Source of the DNA: Melastoma dodecandrum | Taxonomy: Eukaryota > Streptophyta > Magnoliopsida > Myrtales > Melastomataceae | NCBI GenBank assembly: GCA_029817715.1 | Contig: JARUPY010000248.1 | Coordinates: 1,860,001 to 1,924,000 of the forward strand | Length of the DNA: 64,000 nt | Direction of reading: 5' to 3' | Shown here: positions 33,963 to 44,792 of the stretch, in pieces | Position numbering within the stretch: position 1 is the first letter of the stretch | Layout: every line of letters starts with the position of its first letter | Made by a program: the position numbers and the translations under genes | The notes under the pieces: generated by a model | What the model saw: only the letters and a program-made list of their open reading frames with translations | What the model was told of the DNA's origin: nothing | The model's database searches: none

Positions 33963-34336
33963 TTTATAAATAACTTTATCGTCAAAAAGAGAAAAATAGT
34001 ACATTTTAATATATAAATATTTAGAAAATTCACTTACATATGTAAAAATTAATAATTTGTAATTTTAAAAAATAAATTTACTTGACAAAATTTCATAAAT
34101 ATTTTTATTTAAGAGAAATTTGTAGATTATTTTATATTTTATATAGAATAACTTCTTTAGGAAAATTTTGTGTAATTTTTTTATATAATATTACATAAAT
34201 TTTCGTTGGAAAAAAATAAATAATAAGTAAAGTTAGCAATTATGTTGCGTACACATTTTTCTTACTATTTTTTTTAAATTTTACCATTAACTTGTAAGAA
34301 AAAAATTAGTTACAAAATTTATACTTTTAAAAATTT

Positions 34337-35114
34337 GGCCAAATTATCCGATTTATCCTAAACAATATTCGTTTTTTCAGATTTATCCTATTGTTTACAT
34401 AATATTTCCATATATTCCAAACTTACTACGTTATTTCCAATCTATCATCCGTCAGGTATCCGAACGAAAGTTGACATGACGTTTACATGGTATTAATGTT
34501 GTGAGTCGCCCCGCTGTAAACTTAAACTCCCAAATCGAAACCCTAAATTTCCAAATCAGATACCCCGACATACCCATCAACCCCAACATACCCTCAGAGT
34601 GCACCACCCAATCCTAATCCAGAAAAATTGCAATAAGAGACAAAACAGCAAGCAAGGGTTCTGGTGGACAAGTCGAAAACAGTCAGAGAAGGGCTGCTCA
34701 ATGAAGGGTTTGGGTGCGGAGGTCGGGAACAGTCGGGGAAGATCTTGGGGTAGGGAGGTCGAAAACAGCTGGGGAAGAACTAGGGGTAGTGTATCGTAGA
34801 GGTTGGGGATGACCGGTCATGGGTCGGGAAATCGTGAACGTCAGGTCGGGGATGGTGGGTCGATGGGTTTTTAGCCGGTCGTGGGTCGAGGATGGTGGAG
34901 ATGGATTTGGGGATTTAGCGTTCGTGTCCAATTTGGGGGTTTAGGGTTGGGCGGCCGATTTTGGACCTAATTGAAAAGATTTTATTTATTTGGGGATTAA
35001 TCGTGACATTATGTCGAATAGCGATCTTCTAATGGCGGGGCAAAGATATCATGTAAACGATAGAATAAATCGAAAAAAACCGGTATAATTTAGGATAAAT
35101 CAAATAATTAGGCC
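34337..35114. mobile_element. 0.78-kb Mutator-like non-autonomous element
   Basis: The left end GGCCAAATTATCCGATTTATCC is matched inverted at the right end (GGATAAATCAAATAATTAGGCC). The similarity continues inward past TTTTTTC(A/G)GATTTAT and TGTTTACAT. The flanks TAAAAATTT and TGAAAATCT match at 7 of 9 positions and may be an aged target-site duplication. The interior has G-rich imperfect repeats around GGTCGGGGA/GGGTCG and no credible protein. The termini resemble those of the elements at 10528 and 32528. Confidence 0.65.
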
Positions 35115-35533
35115 TGAAAATCTTGTAAAGTAAATAAAAATTTCTACTTGAGAATAATAAATCGCTAGTCGTGAGTTGTAACGTCCTGGGATGAAACTAA
35201 AAGAATGTACCGCATGTAAATCAAATGTCAAGATACAGTCGTGGTGGTGTGATTCGGGATGCAAGTAAAGTCGAGACTGGAAATGACTTGATGCTTAATA
35301 AAACACATACTCCTTCGAATCTCTCCAATTCAACGGATCTTGGCGTAGGGAAACGGAAAGGGAAAGGGGAATTCAGAATTTCCCTCCTTTTGGTCTTCTT
35401 ACAACTTTCACTAATCACAATCCATCGCGCTAATCTACGAGATTTTTAACCCCCACTTTGTCGGGTGTGTAATATCCCCTTAAAGACAATGACTGCGTGA
35501 CCCCCGGGGAGGAGAGGAGTTCGAATCCACGGT

Positions 35534-36541
35534 ATGGGTAAGGTCGGAGCACCGAGCGACGGGTTCCTTCGGAACATCCTCCTGTCGTATGCCTACATTG
35601 GCGTCTGGATCTTCCTTTCGTTCGCCGTCATCGTCTTCAACAAGTACATCCTTGACAGGAAGCTCTATGGCTGGCCATACCCCATCTCCCTCACCCTCAT
35701 CCATATGTCCTTTTGCTCCGTCCTTGCCTTCTTCCTCATCAATGTCCTCCGCTTCGTCCAGCCCGTCTCCATGTCTCGCTACCTCTTCCTCTCTTCTGTG
35801 GTCCCAATCGCCGCCCTGTACTCCCTCTCCCTCTGGCTCTCCAACTCTGCCTACATTTACCTCTCGGCGTCCTTCATCCAGATGCTCAAGTCCCTCATGC
35901 CCGTCATCATTTACTCCCTCGGCGTCGCCCTCAAGCGGGACACCTTCAGCATGAAGACCATGCTCAACATGCTCTCCATCTCCCTTGGAGTCGCTGTCGC
36001 CGCCTACGACGAGGACAAGTTCGACGCCTGGGGGGTCACCCTCCAACTGGGCGCCCTCATCTTCGAGGCCGCCCGTCTCGTCATGATCCAGACCCTCCTC
36101 ACCTCCAAGGGGATCAGCCTCAATCCCATCACCTCGCTCTACTACGTCGCCCCCTGCTGCTTCGTCTTCCTCCTCGTCCCCTGGGTCTTCGTCGAGTACC
36201 CGGTCCTAAGGGATAACTCCAGCTTCCACCTTGACTTCTGGGTGTTCGGCACCAATGCCCTGTGCGCCTTCGCCCTAAACCTCGCAGTCTTCCTCCTTGT
36301 GGGGAAGACCTCCGCCCTCACAATGAGTGTGGCCAGTGTTGTCAAGGACTGGCTCCTCATCGCCTTCTTCTGGTCTGTCATCAGGGACACCCTCACCGCT
36401 GTCCACCTGTTCGGCTACAGCCATACATTCTTAGGAGTTGGATACTACAACCACCTGAAACTGCAGGCCCTCCAGGCCAAGGAGGCCCAGAAGGAGGCTG
36501 CAGCCTGCGAGAACGATGAAATGCCTACTTACAGAAAATGA
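35534..36541 (+). CDS. Second TPT/NST-type sugar transporter, inverted paralogue
   Basis: Intronless paralogue of the 23638-24693 gene, about 80% identical by eye over about 325 residues, with the same GC-rich third positions. It has 335 residues, about ten membrane spans and the start [20 protein letters not shown]. It differs at sites that are otherwise constant in the clade. VAGVVKDW has become [15 protein letters not shown] has become IRDTLTA, and GYGLAFLG has become GYSHTFLG. The acidic [11 protein letters not shown] tail is replaced by [10 protein letters not shown] and a stop. It could be a diverged working copy or one under relaxed constraint. Being divergent from its paralogue 10.8 kb away, it looks like an inverted local duplication later split by transposons and the polygalacturonase gene. 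It probably acts in the Golgi; the substrate is unknown. Confidence 0.85.
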   Translation: MGKVGAPSDGFLRNILLSYAYIGVWIFLSFAVIVFNKYILDRKLYGWPYPISLTLIHMSFCSVLAFFLINVLRFVQPVSMSRYLFLSSVVPIAALYSLSLWLSNSAYIYLSASFIQMLKSLMPVIIYSLGVALKRDTFSMKTMLNMLSISLGVAVAAYDEDKFDAWGVTLQLGALIFEAARLVMIQTLLTSKGISLNPITSLYYVAPCCFVFLLVPWVFVEYPVLRDNSSFHLDFWVFGTNALCAFALNLAVFLLVGKTSALTMSVASVVKDWLLIAFFWSVIRDTLTAVHLFGYSHTFLGVGYYNHLKLQALQAKEAQKEAAACENDEMPTYRK

Positions 36542-37879
36542 TCGGCAGGAATCGCTTCCTCGGCATGTCCGATCCTGTTGACATTCTCCGGGACATCCAG
36601 CAATTTGGCGATGATTCACTACTCATGTTCGTCTACATAGACCAATGCTTACGAACAAATGCACAGATCGTGGATAAAGGGTGAATTATCTTTTACTGCA
36701 ATTTATAGAACTGAATAAAGTTTTTCTGCAGAGAAGTATTGTGCCACAATTTGTTTCTCGTGTGTGAACTAAATTCTTGAAGGAAAGGCAAATAGAACAA
36801 GTAGTGTCTAAAGTCACGTTTGTAATTTGCCATTCTTTTGTACATTTTTAAGAACTTGTTTCGTAATTTACAAAATCCTTTCATAATTTTCTCGTTTATC
36901 GAATTTGACACCTTAATTTTTCGTTGTAATATAGTTTTTTTTTGTAATGTACGAAATAATTTTGCATTTTTATGTAATATAGTTTTGTAATGTACTAATT
37001 TTTTCGTACATATATCGAATTTCGTACATTTTTTTATGTTTTCCTATTGTATGAAACGATTTCTTACTTTTGAAAGCCACGATTTTGTAATTTTGTTGTC
37101 TATTTGAACCGGTACATTTAGCAAAATACACTAAGCGAGAAAAGTACGACAATTTCGCACGTTATGAAACTTGGTCATATAAAAATAATACAATGTTTGG
37201 TACTTTAAGAAATTAATAAAATATTCAAGAAACACTACATTAAAAATGTAGAAAAAATTCTTACATTACAAAGTGTGACATACAAATGTATAAAACTTTT
37301 TTTTCCGTATATTACCAAAACAGGAAAAACATACGAAATCCGCTACACGACGAGTGTACGGATACAATTCTTACATTATGAAATTTTAATTTGCAAATTT
37401 ATGAAAAAAATTCGTACAATACTGAAAATGTATAAAAATCGCTATAAAATAAAAGTAATAAAAATTCCGTACTTTATGAAATATTATTATAGAGTACAAT
37501 TTTTTTTAGAAAAATATACGAAAAAGTGGCGCGTCCAATACAACATGGCTGAGTAGGAAGCTATGTTTTTTTTGATTTTTTCATTTTATGGTTTCTTTCC
37601 GTGGATGCCAAGCAAATGTGATCCATTGAGACTTACACACGATTTTTGCACTAATTTCGCCGCGATTGCTGCTTATGGTTTGAGAAACTAGATGCAGTTT
37701 TGATTCATCCAAACATTGTAATTCTTGTCTTGTGTTTGAGTTGGAGCTTATAACACACTTTGCAATGTTTCTATTGTTCTGGCTTATTATCTGTGGACCG
37801 AAAAGATTCTTCATTCAAGAAGAAGAGCAGTCTTGTTAATACCAGTTCGGACTCTCCTCTTTACTGTCAGCTCGCAGTG
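36542..37879. other. AT-rich intergenic DNA, eroded repeats
   Basis: 36542-36700 is probably the 3' UTR of the transporter. From 36840 to 37545 the words TTTCGTAATTTAC, GTACATTTTT and TACGAAA recur on both strands, like 26440-27060. This suggests related, heavily decayed elements. Short frames here are low-complexity. 37560-37879 may be the 3' UTR of the carboxylesterase. Confidence 0.5.
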
Positions 37880-38821
37880 CTAGAATTTGTTGATGAAGTC
37901 GGACATCTGTTGTTGGAGCAACCTGGTTGCCGCGGATTCGGGGTAGAACACATGGTACACGTGTTGTTCCCCTGCAGCCTCAATCAGGTTCACCCCCTTC
38001 ACCCCTCGTTTCTTCATGAACTCGGAGTACAACACTCCTCTTTCCTTGAGGAAGTCGAGCCCTGCTACATGGACCACCACCTCGGGAAACCTTTCCCATT
38101 CCTCGTCACTCACAATCATTGTCTCGTAGTTGCACCCGTAGTAGTCGCGGTTCAGTCCTTCCGGGATGCTGAGCCTCCAGAACATGTCGTTCATTAAGAC
38201 TTCCATGGAGGTCTCGTTTGCTGACTCCTTCTGAGTCCTTCTTTCACTGCCAAAGTATGGATGTATCAGCAACACGCCCCTGATAGTCACTAGAGAAATA
38301 GGGGAGTGCAGCGCCTTGAGCGCGACGTGGTGTGATATGTTTGCTCCTGCGCTGTCTCCAGAGAGGAAAACCCGAGAGAGATCAGCATGCTCGAGCCATG
38401 GGTCGGCCCGTGCCCTCTTTGTTCGACTTAGCCATTCCAAAGAGGCGTAACAATCTTCATAAGCAGTCGGGAGGCGATTTTCGGGTGCCAACCTGTAGTC
38501 AACCGAGAGGACAATGCAGCGAGATTTCATGCAAAGATCTCTGAGAAACTGATGGTATCCGAGCCACGCCGTTGAGCCGATGCAGAATCCCCCACCGTGA
38601 AAGTACACCAATACAGGCAGTAGCCGGTTCGAAAGCTTCGCAGAAACAACAGGTAGGAAAATCCGGGCAGTAACATTCTTGGGTGCCTCGACAGTGACAT
38701 CCTTAGAAATGCATCCGCTCTCCGATTTGGTCGAGGCAGCAATGACCTGCTGCTGGAAACGCAGGACCGATCCGTCGGATAAAACTTGCAGGTATCCCGG
38801 TGCTTCCTCGATGATGGACAT
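37880..38821 (-). CDS. CXE: Carboxylesterase, alpha/beta-hydrolase (CXE class, CXE17-like)
   Basis: Hydrolyses short-chain or aryl esters in the cytosol; natural substrates of this clade are mostly undefined. The frame is intronless with 313 residues, normal for plant CXE proteins. The oxyanion-hole motif HGGGFCIGS and the nucleophile elbow GDSAGAN are present. The catalytic Asp is in VAGLDFLKERG and the catalytic His is in GEQHVYHVF, so the triad looks complete. VDYRLAPENRLPTAYEDCYA is family-typical. It is not a gibberellin receptor of the GID1 type, because the catalytic His is retained and the GID1 N-terminal lid is lacking. The start MSIIEEAPGYLQVLSDG fits the family. A TATA-like sequence lies 57 nt upstream. 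Confidence 0.92.
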   Translation of the reverse strand: MSIIEEAPGYLQVLSDGSVLRFQQQVIAASTKSESGCISKDVTVEAPKNVTARIFLPVVSAKLSNRLLPVLVYFHGGGFCIGSTAWLGYHQFLRDLCMKSRCIVLSVDYRLAPENRLPTAYEDCYASLEWLSRTKRARADPWLEHADLSRVFLSGDSAGANISHHVALKALHSPISLVTIRGVLLIHPYFGSERRTQKESANETSMEVLMNDMFWRLSIPEGLNRDYYGCNYETMIVSDEEWERFPEVVVHVAGLDFLKERGVLYSEFMKKRGVKGVNLIEAAGEQHVYHVFYPESAATRLLQQQMSDFINKF

Positions 38822-38877
38822 TTTTTCCCCTCAAAATTGAGAAATGGTTTCGATGGCAGGATCTTACGCACTCCATC

Positions 38878-38884
38878 ATTTATA
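38878..38884 (-). promoter_or_regulatory. TATA box of the carboxylesterase gene
   Basis: On the minus strand TATAAAT, within CCATATAAATGATGG, lies about 57 nt before the ATG at 38821. The sequence fits the plant consensus, and the spacing implies a short leader. Confidence 0.45.
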
Positions 38885-39358
38885 TGGGTGACTCGGCCAT
38901 CAAATTCAACAACAGTAATGGGAAAAATGTATAGGATGTTTGGTGGATCACGCCCTTGGAGTGATCTTGGATTTCTGGTTCCGAAATTCGACATAAACAA
39001 AGTTTCTTGCCCAAAGGGGCCCCTCTTAGAATCTTACTTGATCGATTTGAGATGAAAGAGCATTTCAAATCTTCCTTCATCTACGCGATTCGGATCGATA
39101 CACTTGATTAAGCAGACTTTGGCATGACAGTAAATTGATCCGGGCTCTTCGCGACTGGAAGTGATATCGTTAAGAGTATCTTCCAACTGAAGAGAGGGGG
39201 AAATTGAAGAAACGGGCAAGGTAGAAATCCAGAAGAGAAATCCCAAGAAAACTTTACTAGCTACATAGAGAAATAGCTCCTTGTAAGCAAAGCTGGGAAC
39301 TTATTCCTTTCAGCCACTTTACCATTGTTTGGTCACATTGATTGGATTCCGACCCCTA

Positions 39359-39368
39359 CTTTATAAAC
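39359..39368 (+). promoter_or_regulatory. Possible TATA box of the phospholipase D gene
   Basis: CTTTATAAAC lies about 165 nt before the ATG at 39531, and an ATTGG (inverted CCAAT) lies about 20 nt further upstream. The region between this and the carboxylesterase ATG (38822-39530) has no other gene and should hold both divergent promoters. Confidence 0.4.
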
Positions 39369-39530
39369 CAGATCGCTCATGTTTACGTCGCCGTCCATGC
39401 TTTACCGTATCTGAAATCGCCCGGTGACGTGATCCTTGGTCGTCTCTTGCGGTATTATTCGCCGTGTTCATCTGTCTGTCTATTTGGACTGATCTTGCGA
39501 AAATCTGTGTTGGTGGAGTTTAGAGGGAAA

Positions 39531-42231
39531 ATGCCGCGGCTGCTGCACGGGGTGCTCAACGCAGCCATATTTGAGATCGATAGGCTGAATTTAGGTTGCG
39601 GATTCACCGTCTGTGGAAAGGTGTCCCCGCCGGTTTTCCTTCGTATCCACCTACTGCCTCTTAATAAGCCTAAAGCTCGTATTTTTTTGATACTTGCATT
39701 GTACGGTGAATCTCCAGGGATTAGGCAACCAGAGTTTCGTGAAGAGGCTGCTCTCGGAAATGAAACGGCAGGTTCTTTGTCGCCCACAGGTATTTGTCCA
39801 ACGCGATTTATACCCAAGGTGTGATCATTTCATGATGGGGGGCTTCATTTTCCTAACACAGCGTTTCAGATCGTAGGCTCGTGTCTGTATGCTACTGTCG
39901 ATCTTGACCAGGCAAGGGTTGCAAGGACGAGGATGTTACCGAACGAGCAATCTAACCCGAGATGGTATGAGACCTTCCACATATATTGCGCCCACCTCAT
40001 CTCCTACGTGGTTTTCACCGTGAAGGACGACAATCCTATCGGGGCGACCCTGATCGGGAGAGCATATGTCCCTGTTGAGGAGGTCGTTAAGGGGTACATA
40101 CTGGACAAATGGATTGACATCTTGGATGAAGACTTCAATCCCATTGCAGGGGGTCCAAAGCTCCACGTGAAGCTTGAATTCTCCGATGCCACCAAGGGAA
40201 GCAGTTGGTCACGGGGCATCGGCAGCCCTCAGTTCGACGGGGTCCCTCGCACGTTCTTCCAGCAAAGACAGCACTGCAAGGTTACCTTGTATCAGGATGC
40301 CCATGTATCCGACCTGTTCAGCCCTCTGGTTTCCCTCCCTGGGAGAAGCTACAAGCCACACCGGTGCTGGGAGGACATCTTCCATTCCATCTCTGAGGCA
40401 CGCCATCTGATCTACATTGCAGGATGGTCGGTACACACAGGTATAGCACTCGTGAGGGATCCTCGAACTGGTGAAGGGATTAAACTTGGGGACCTCCTCA
40501 AGAAGAAGGCCGATGAGGGAGTCGTCGTGCTGATGCTCATCTGGGACGACAGAACGTCCAATAAGGAGCTTAAGAAGGACGGGTTGATGGCGACACACGA
40601 CCAGGAAACCACAGAATTCTTCCAGAACACGAGGGTGCATTGCATCCTGTGTCCTAGGAACCAAGGCGATGGTGCGAGCATAGTTCAAGGGTTAGAGATT
40701 TCAGCCATGTTCACTCATCATCAGAAGACTGTAGTCCTTGATGCTGAATTCCCTGAAGGTAATGGGATGCGAAGGATTGTGAGCTACATAGGAGGGATCG
40801 ATCTTTGTGATGGCAGATATGACACACAGGATCACCCCTTGTTCAAGACGCTGGATAGCGTACACCGAGAAGACTTCCATCAGCCCAACTTCTCCGACGC
40901 CTCAATCAGGAAAGGGGGTCCAAGGGAGCCTTGGCATGACATACATTGCCGACTTGAGGGCCCTGTCGCGTGGGACGTCCTGTACAACTTCGAGCAAAGG
41001 TGGAAGAAGCAAGTTGGCGATCAGTTCCTGATGTCGATCCCCGAACTCGATAACACCATTTGTCGTCCAATGCTCAACATGTATAAGAATGATCCAGAAG
41101 CCTGGCATGTCCAGTTGTTCAGATCCATTGATGGTGGGGCTGCCGTTTTCAAAGAGCACGCAGAGGCTGCGGCCGCTATGGGACTAATCAGCGGCAAGGA
41201 CAACATCATTGACAGGAGCATACAGGATGCATACATCAACGCCATCCGCCGGGCAAAGAATTTCATCTATATCGAGAACCAGTACTTCCTTGGGAGCTCG
41301 TTTGGATGGAAATCTAACAGTGAATTTGACGCGTCAGGCGTTGGCGCCTTGCATCTGATCCCCAAGGAACTGTCCCTTAAGATTGTGAGCAAGATTGAAG
41401 CAGGGCAGAGGTTCTCCGTGTACGTGGTGATCCCAATGTGGCCAGAAGGCGTGCCAGAAAGCAGATCTGTGAAGTCTATTCTGGACTGGCAGAGGAGGAC
41501 GATGGAGATGATGTATGCAGATGTAACCCAGGCCCTCCAGAAGAAGCAAATCAATTGGAACCCAAGGGACTACCTTACCTTCTTCTGCCTGGGAAACCGA
41601 GAGGCAAAGCCCTCAAACGGTGGGGAGTACGTGCCGCCCGATACCCCTGTGCCCGGCAGCAACTACTATAAATCTCAGCAGGCGAGGCGGTTCATGATTT
41701 ACGTTCATGCCAAGATGATGATTGGTAAGCAATACTCTAAATAGAAGTCTTCGCCAACTGTTTCATAAATCTAACAGGACCTGGTTTTCAGTTGATGACG
41801 AGTACATAATCATTGGCTCCGCAAACATCAACCAGAGGTCGATGGACGGGGGAAGGGACACCGAGATTGCCATGGGAGGGTTCCAACCGAATCATCTCGC
41901 GACCGATCAGCCGGCAAGGGGTGAGATCTACGGGTTCCGGATGTCGCTGTGGCAGGAGCACTCCGGGGTGACCTGCGACTCATTCAACCGTCCAGAGAGC
42001 ATAGAATGCATAAGGGAGATGAACGCGATAGCAGGAAGGAACTGGGAATTGTACGTCGATAACAGCAACCCCAACCCGGGGGACTTGCCGGGGCACCTGC
42101 TCCGCTACCCGGTGGAGATTGGGAGGAATGGAGCAATCACCACAGTTTCAGGATTCCAGCAATTCCCAGACACCAACGCTCCCGTGTTGGGACAGAGATC
42201 AGATATATTACCCCCCATCCTTACAACCTAA
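39531..42231 (+). CDS. PLD: Phospholipase D, alpha type
   Basis: Hydrolyses phosphatidylcholine and related lipids to phosphatidic acid, a signalling lipid. It is cytosolic and moves to membranes via its C2 domain. Four exons join in phase: 39531-39620, 39718-39789, 39870-41724 and 41792-42231, giving 818 residues, close to the usual 810. The N-terminal C2 domain starts [17 protein letters not shown]. Its loop after FTVCGK differs from standard PLD alpha and reads [20 protein letters not shown]. Both HKD motifs are intact: HHQKTVVLD and HAKMMIVDD, the second split by the last intron. [23 protein letters not shown] and the terminal PPILTT are all diagnostic. Without splicing of the last intron the protein would stop just after the second HKD Lys ([10 protein letters not shown]). 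Downstream lies a LINE relic. Confidence 0.93.
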
Positions 42232-42539
42232 AGCTGTCCCCTTGTGCAAATAAATAATCCGCTCATATTAGCTCAATTCATAACTTAAAACTCACTATCA
42301 AGCATTGTCGAAAAATTATGGTTTTTCGCACTCCGTTTCCATCATTCGAATTACCAAAGTCATGCTTACAGTTCAGGGTCAAGTTCTCTTGGCACAGTTT
42401 CATGGACTCATCGCACTCTCCCTCCCCAACGTTGTATGATTCCACAAAGGTTTCTGTGACATCCTGCATTGGCCACATACTTATCTACCTACTCTGTAGC
42501 ACCAAAAAACACTTCACTCTTAATGACGTTCATTCGAAG

Positions 42540-43710
42540 TAGCGAACAATCTCCAAACATATACAACATGCACCGGGAGACTATGAGAAGGTCATCTGCA
42601 GAACATGGGTGAGAAAGTTGCATCTCAGTGGAAGTGAATTGGTGGTTGTTGTGTCATTTGCCTAAGAAGACTTGACAAAGACCACCATAACCATCGCAAA
42701 GAGATATGACGACAAAATGTCTCCCTAGTGTAGTCCACGAGAGCTCGAGAAGAAACCCTTTAACTCTCAATTAATACTGACAGAAAATTTGGCAGTGGTA
42801 ACATATTCCATAATCCAATGAATCATAATGCCAGGAAATGCATAGCTCTACAATACCACTTAAGGAAATCTCATTCCATCGAATTATATGCTCTTCGAAT
42901 GCCAATCTTCACGCGAGGCCCAGCGAGTATGATCACCCAACACCGGTTCATGTCCAAGCAGGATGTTGTTGATGATTTCTCCCTGGGATGAAAGTAGACT
43001 GCTCCAGGACAATGAGCCCTGGCAAGACCCCCGATTCGTGTAGCCAAAATTCAATATATGTATTTGTATATCGTATTACAACATGAGATCGTCTGAAACT
43101 CAGAGGTTTGGATGGGTTTGCCCTCTTCGGGACTAGGGAAATGATGGTGGTGTTCACTTCTTTTGGAAGGTGCCGACGGTAAAAAATATCCTAACACGAC
43201 AGCTCGCGTGTGATCACCAACTATCTCCCCAAACCAAAAGAGCAGAAGAATTCAACACTGTACCCATCCGGTCCTAGTGCCTTCCACCTCTTGGACTTCT
43301 GCTTTATCATGGCTCTTCTCCAATCTCGCCAAGTAATTATATCTTTCCGCTGCTTCCCTCTCTAGCTAGCATATCTGATCATGAGGACCTTGTGATAAAA
43401 GTGTAGCTTGAACTTTTCCCAAATGTGCTCGAGCCTTGCCCACCCTCATGGTCAATCCACCAAACTCATTTCGGTTTAAATTCCTGAGCTTCCCTTTTAA
43501 TGCCTTGAGTTTCCGGTACAGGATGAACATCGGGGTGCCGTCGTGATGTTCTAACCAAGTCAACTCTAGAAGTGCTCGATATCGTGGGTGTTCTAACCAG
43601 AAATCAAACAATTTAAATGGGACCCTCCTCTTGAGTGTATCCTGCTTGATGGTTACTACACATGGGGTATGGATCCAAGGTCCCCGGCGACAGAAATCGA
43701 GCAACATAGT
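42540..43710 (-). mobile_element. L1-type LINE relic (reverse-transcriptase region)
   Basis: On the minus strand several blocks of plant L1 ORF2 appear in order but in different frames and with stops. 43707-43366 holds KLFDFWLEHP, GTPMFILYRKLKALKGKLR and LNRNEFGGL. 43157-42948 holds NTTIISLVPKRANPS and LEQSTFIPGRN. Next come EIINNILLGHE (about 42940), RGLH*GDILSSYLFAMVM (about 42700), and SADDLLIVSR (about 42590), where the RT active site would read FADD. The element is 5'- and 3'-truncated and inactive. It begins about 300 bp after the phospholipase D stop. Confidence 0.8.
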
Positions 43711-44792
43711 AACATAAAATCCTCAATCCATCTTGCATTTTACTATGATTCTATCCAGTTTCCTCAGGGCTTTCCCTCCTATTCGTGTAAGTGAAGAAGC
43801 TCTCTGTACTATGCAAATTCTCTAATTCTATGTTGTCTAATTCTATAACATGGATTTCTTTATGTGCACGATCGGTTTGCCATGGAGAAAATCTATAAAA
43901 TTTACCAAAAACAATTATAAAAGAAGCACTTGGAAGGAATAATTAGTGATGAAAACTATTTTTCCCAGCCAAACACTTCTAAATGCACCTTCGAACGGAA
44001 TAAATTTGAGTCTATTTTAGGTCGTTCCGACATTTAGTTTTCGAACTGAATGCTTTGTAATGAATATAACGTAATGACTATTCGGTACCCTATGAAGGGA
44101 ATATATATAATGAAATGTCGTTCCGACTCATTTTGACGGAACTCATTGTCGGAATGAGCCATAATATAACTAAATTCATTCCGTTCCGGCCACAATTCCG
44201 GAAACCAAATACATCAAGAACGGACATTCCATTTGATTCGGCCTTCCGAGCTTGAGAAGAATGGATAGTTCCAAAGTGAGAAGGTCGTCGCTGACTGGGC
44301 TGTGATGGGGCAGGAGCCACTGCGAACGGAAGCGGGGGGCTTCTTCAAGGCGGGACTTGGAGCGGGAGACGACGTCGGCTCCTTGGACGGAGAGGGAGCC
44401 CGATCCTTGTGCAAGTAACAAAAATTACAAAATAGGCCTGATTAGAAAATTATAGAGATTATATGACTAAAGACGAAAGTATCAAACACTTTTGGACTAG
44501 ATCGTAAATTACTCTCCTCTTACTTCCTCGGCCCCCAAAACCCATCGCCCGACGCGACAAATCTACAATAAGGAAACGGCGACGCCAAACTCCGGCGACG
44601 AATTCTCTCGATCGCCTGCGTCCACTGTTGGTTGATTGATTGATTGATCGGCTGATCGTTCTCGGCGGGTTTTCCTTAGCTGAGGTCATGCAGATTCACT
44701 GATCGAGTTCGTCTCCGATTCTTCTTCGACAACCGTTTGCTGAGGCTGTTTGTTCGTGGTTTAGCGCAGGCCTCTGCATAATTTTGTCCGCG
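43711..44792. other. Intergenic DNA upstream of the AP-4 beta gene
   Basis: 43960-44215 is AT-rich with repeated GTTCCG/CGGAAC words on both strands (for example CATTCCGTTCCGG at about 44165), possibly a decayed MITE. 44400-44792 probably holds the promoter and leader of the AP-4 beta gene, including the GATT repeat at 44632-44647. No gene is supported here; the short frames are not family-like. Confidence 0.45.

Noticed and set aside
35480..36519. Frames of 84-188 codons overlapping the second transporter on both strands
   Set aside because: They are shadow frames of the same kind as in its paralogue, and the antisense ones mirror each other.
38527..39000. 157-codon minus-strand frame
   Set aside because: It overlaps the start of the carboxylesterase in another phase and has no conserved motif.
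43366..43707. Independent 113-codon gene
   Set aside because: Its wording matches the region before the reverse transcriptase in plant L1 LINEs, and further RT blocks with stops follow on the same strand.
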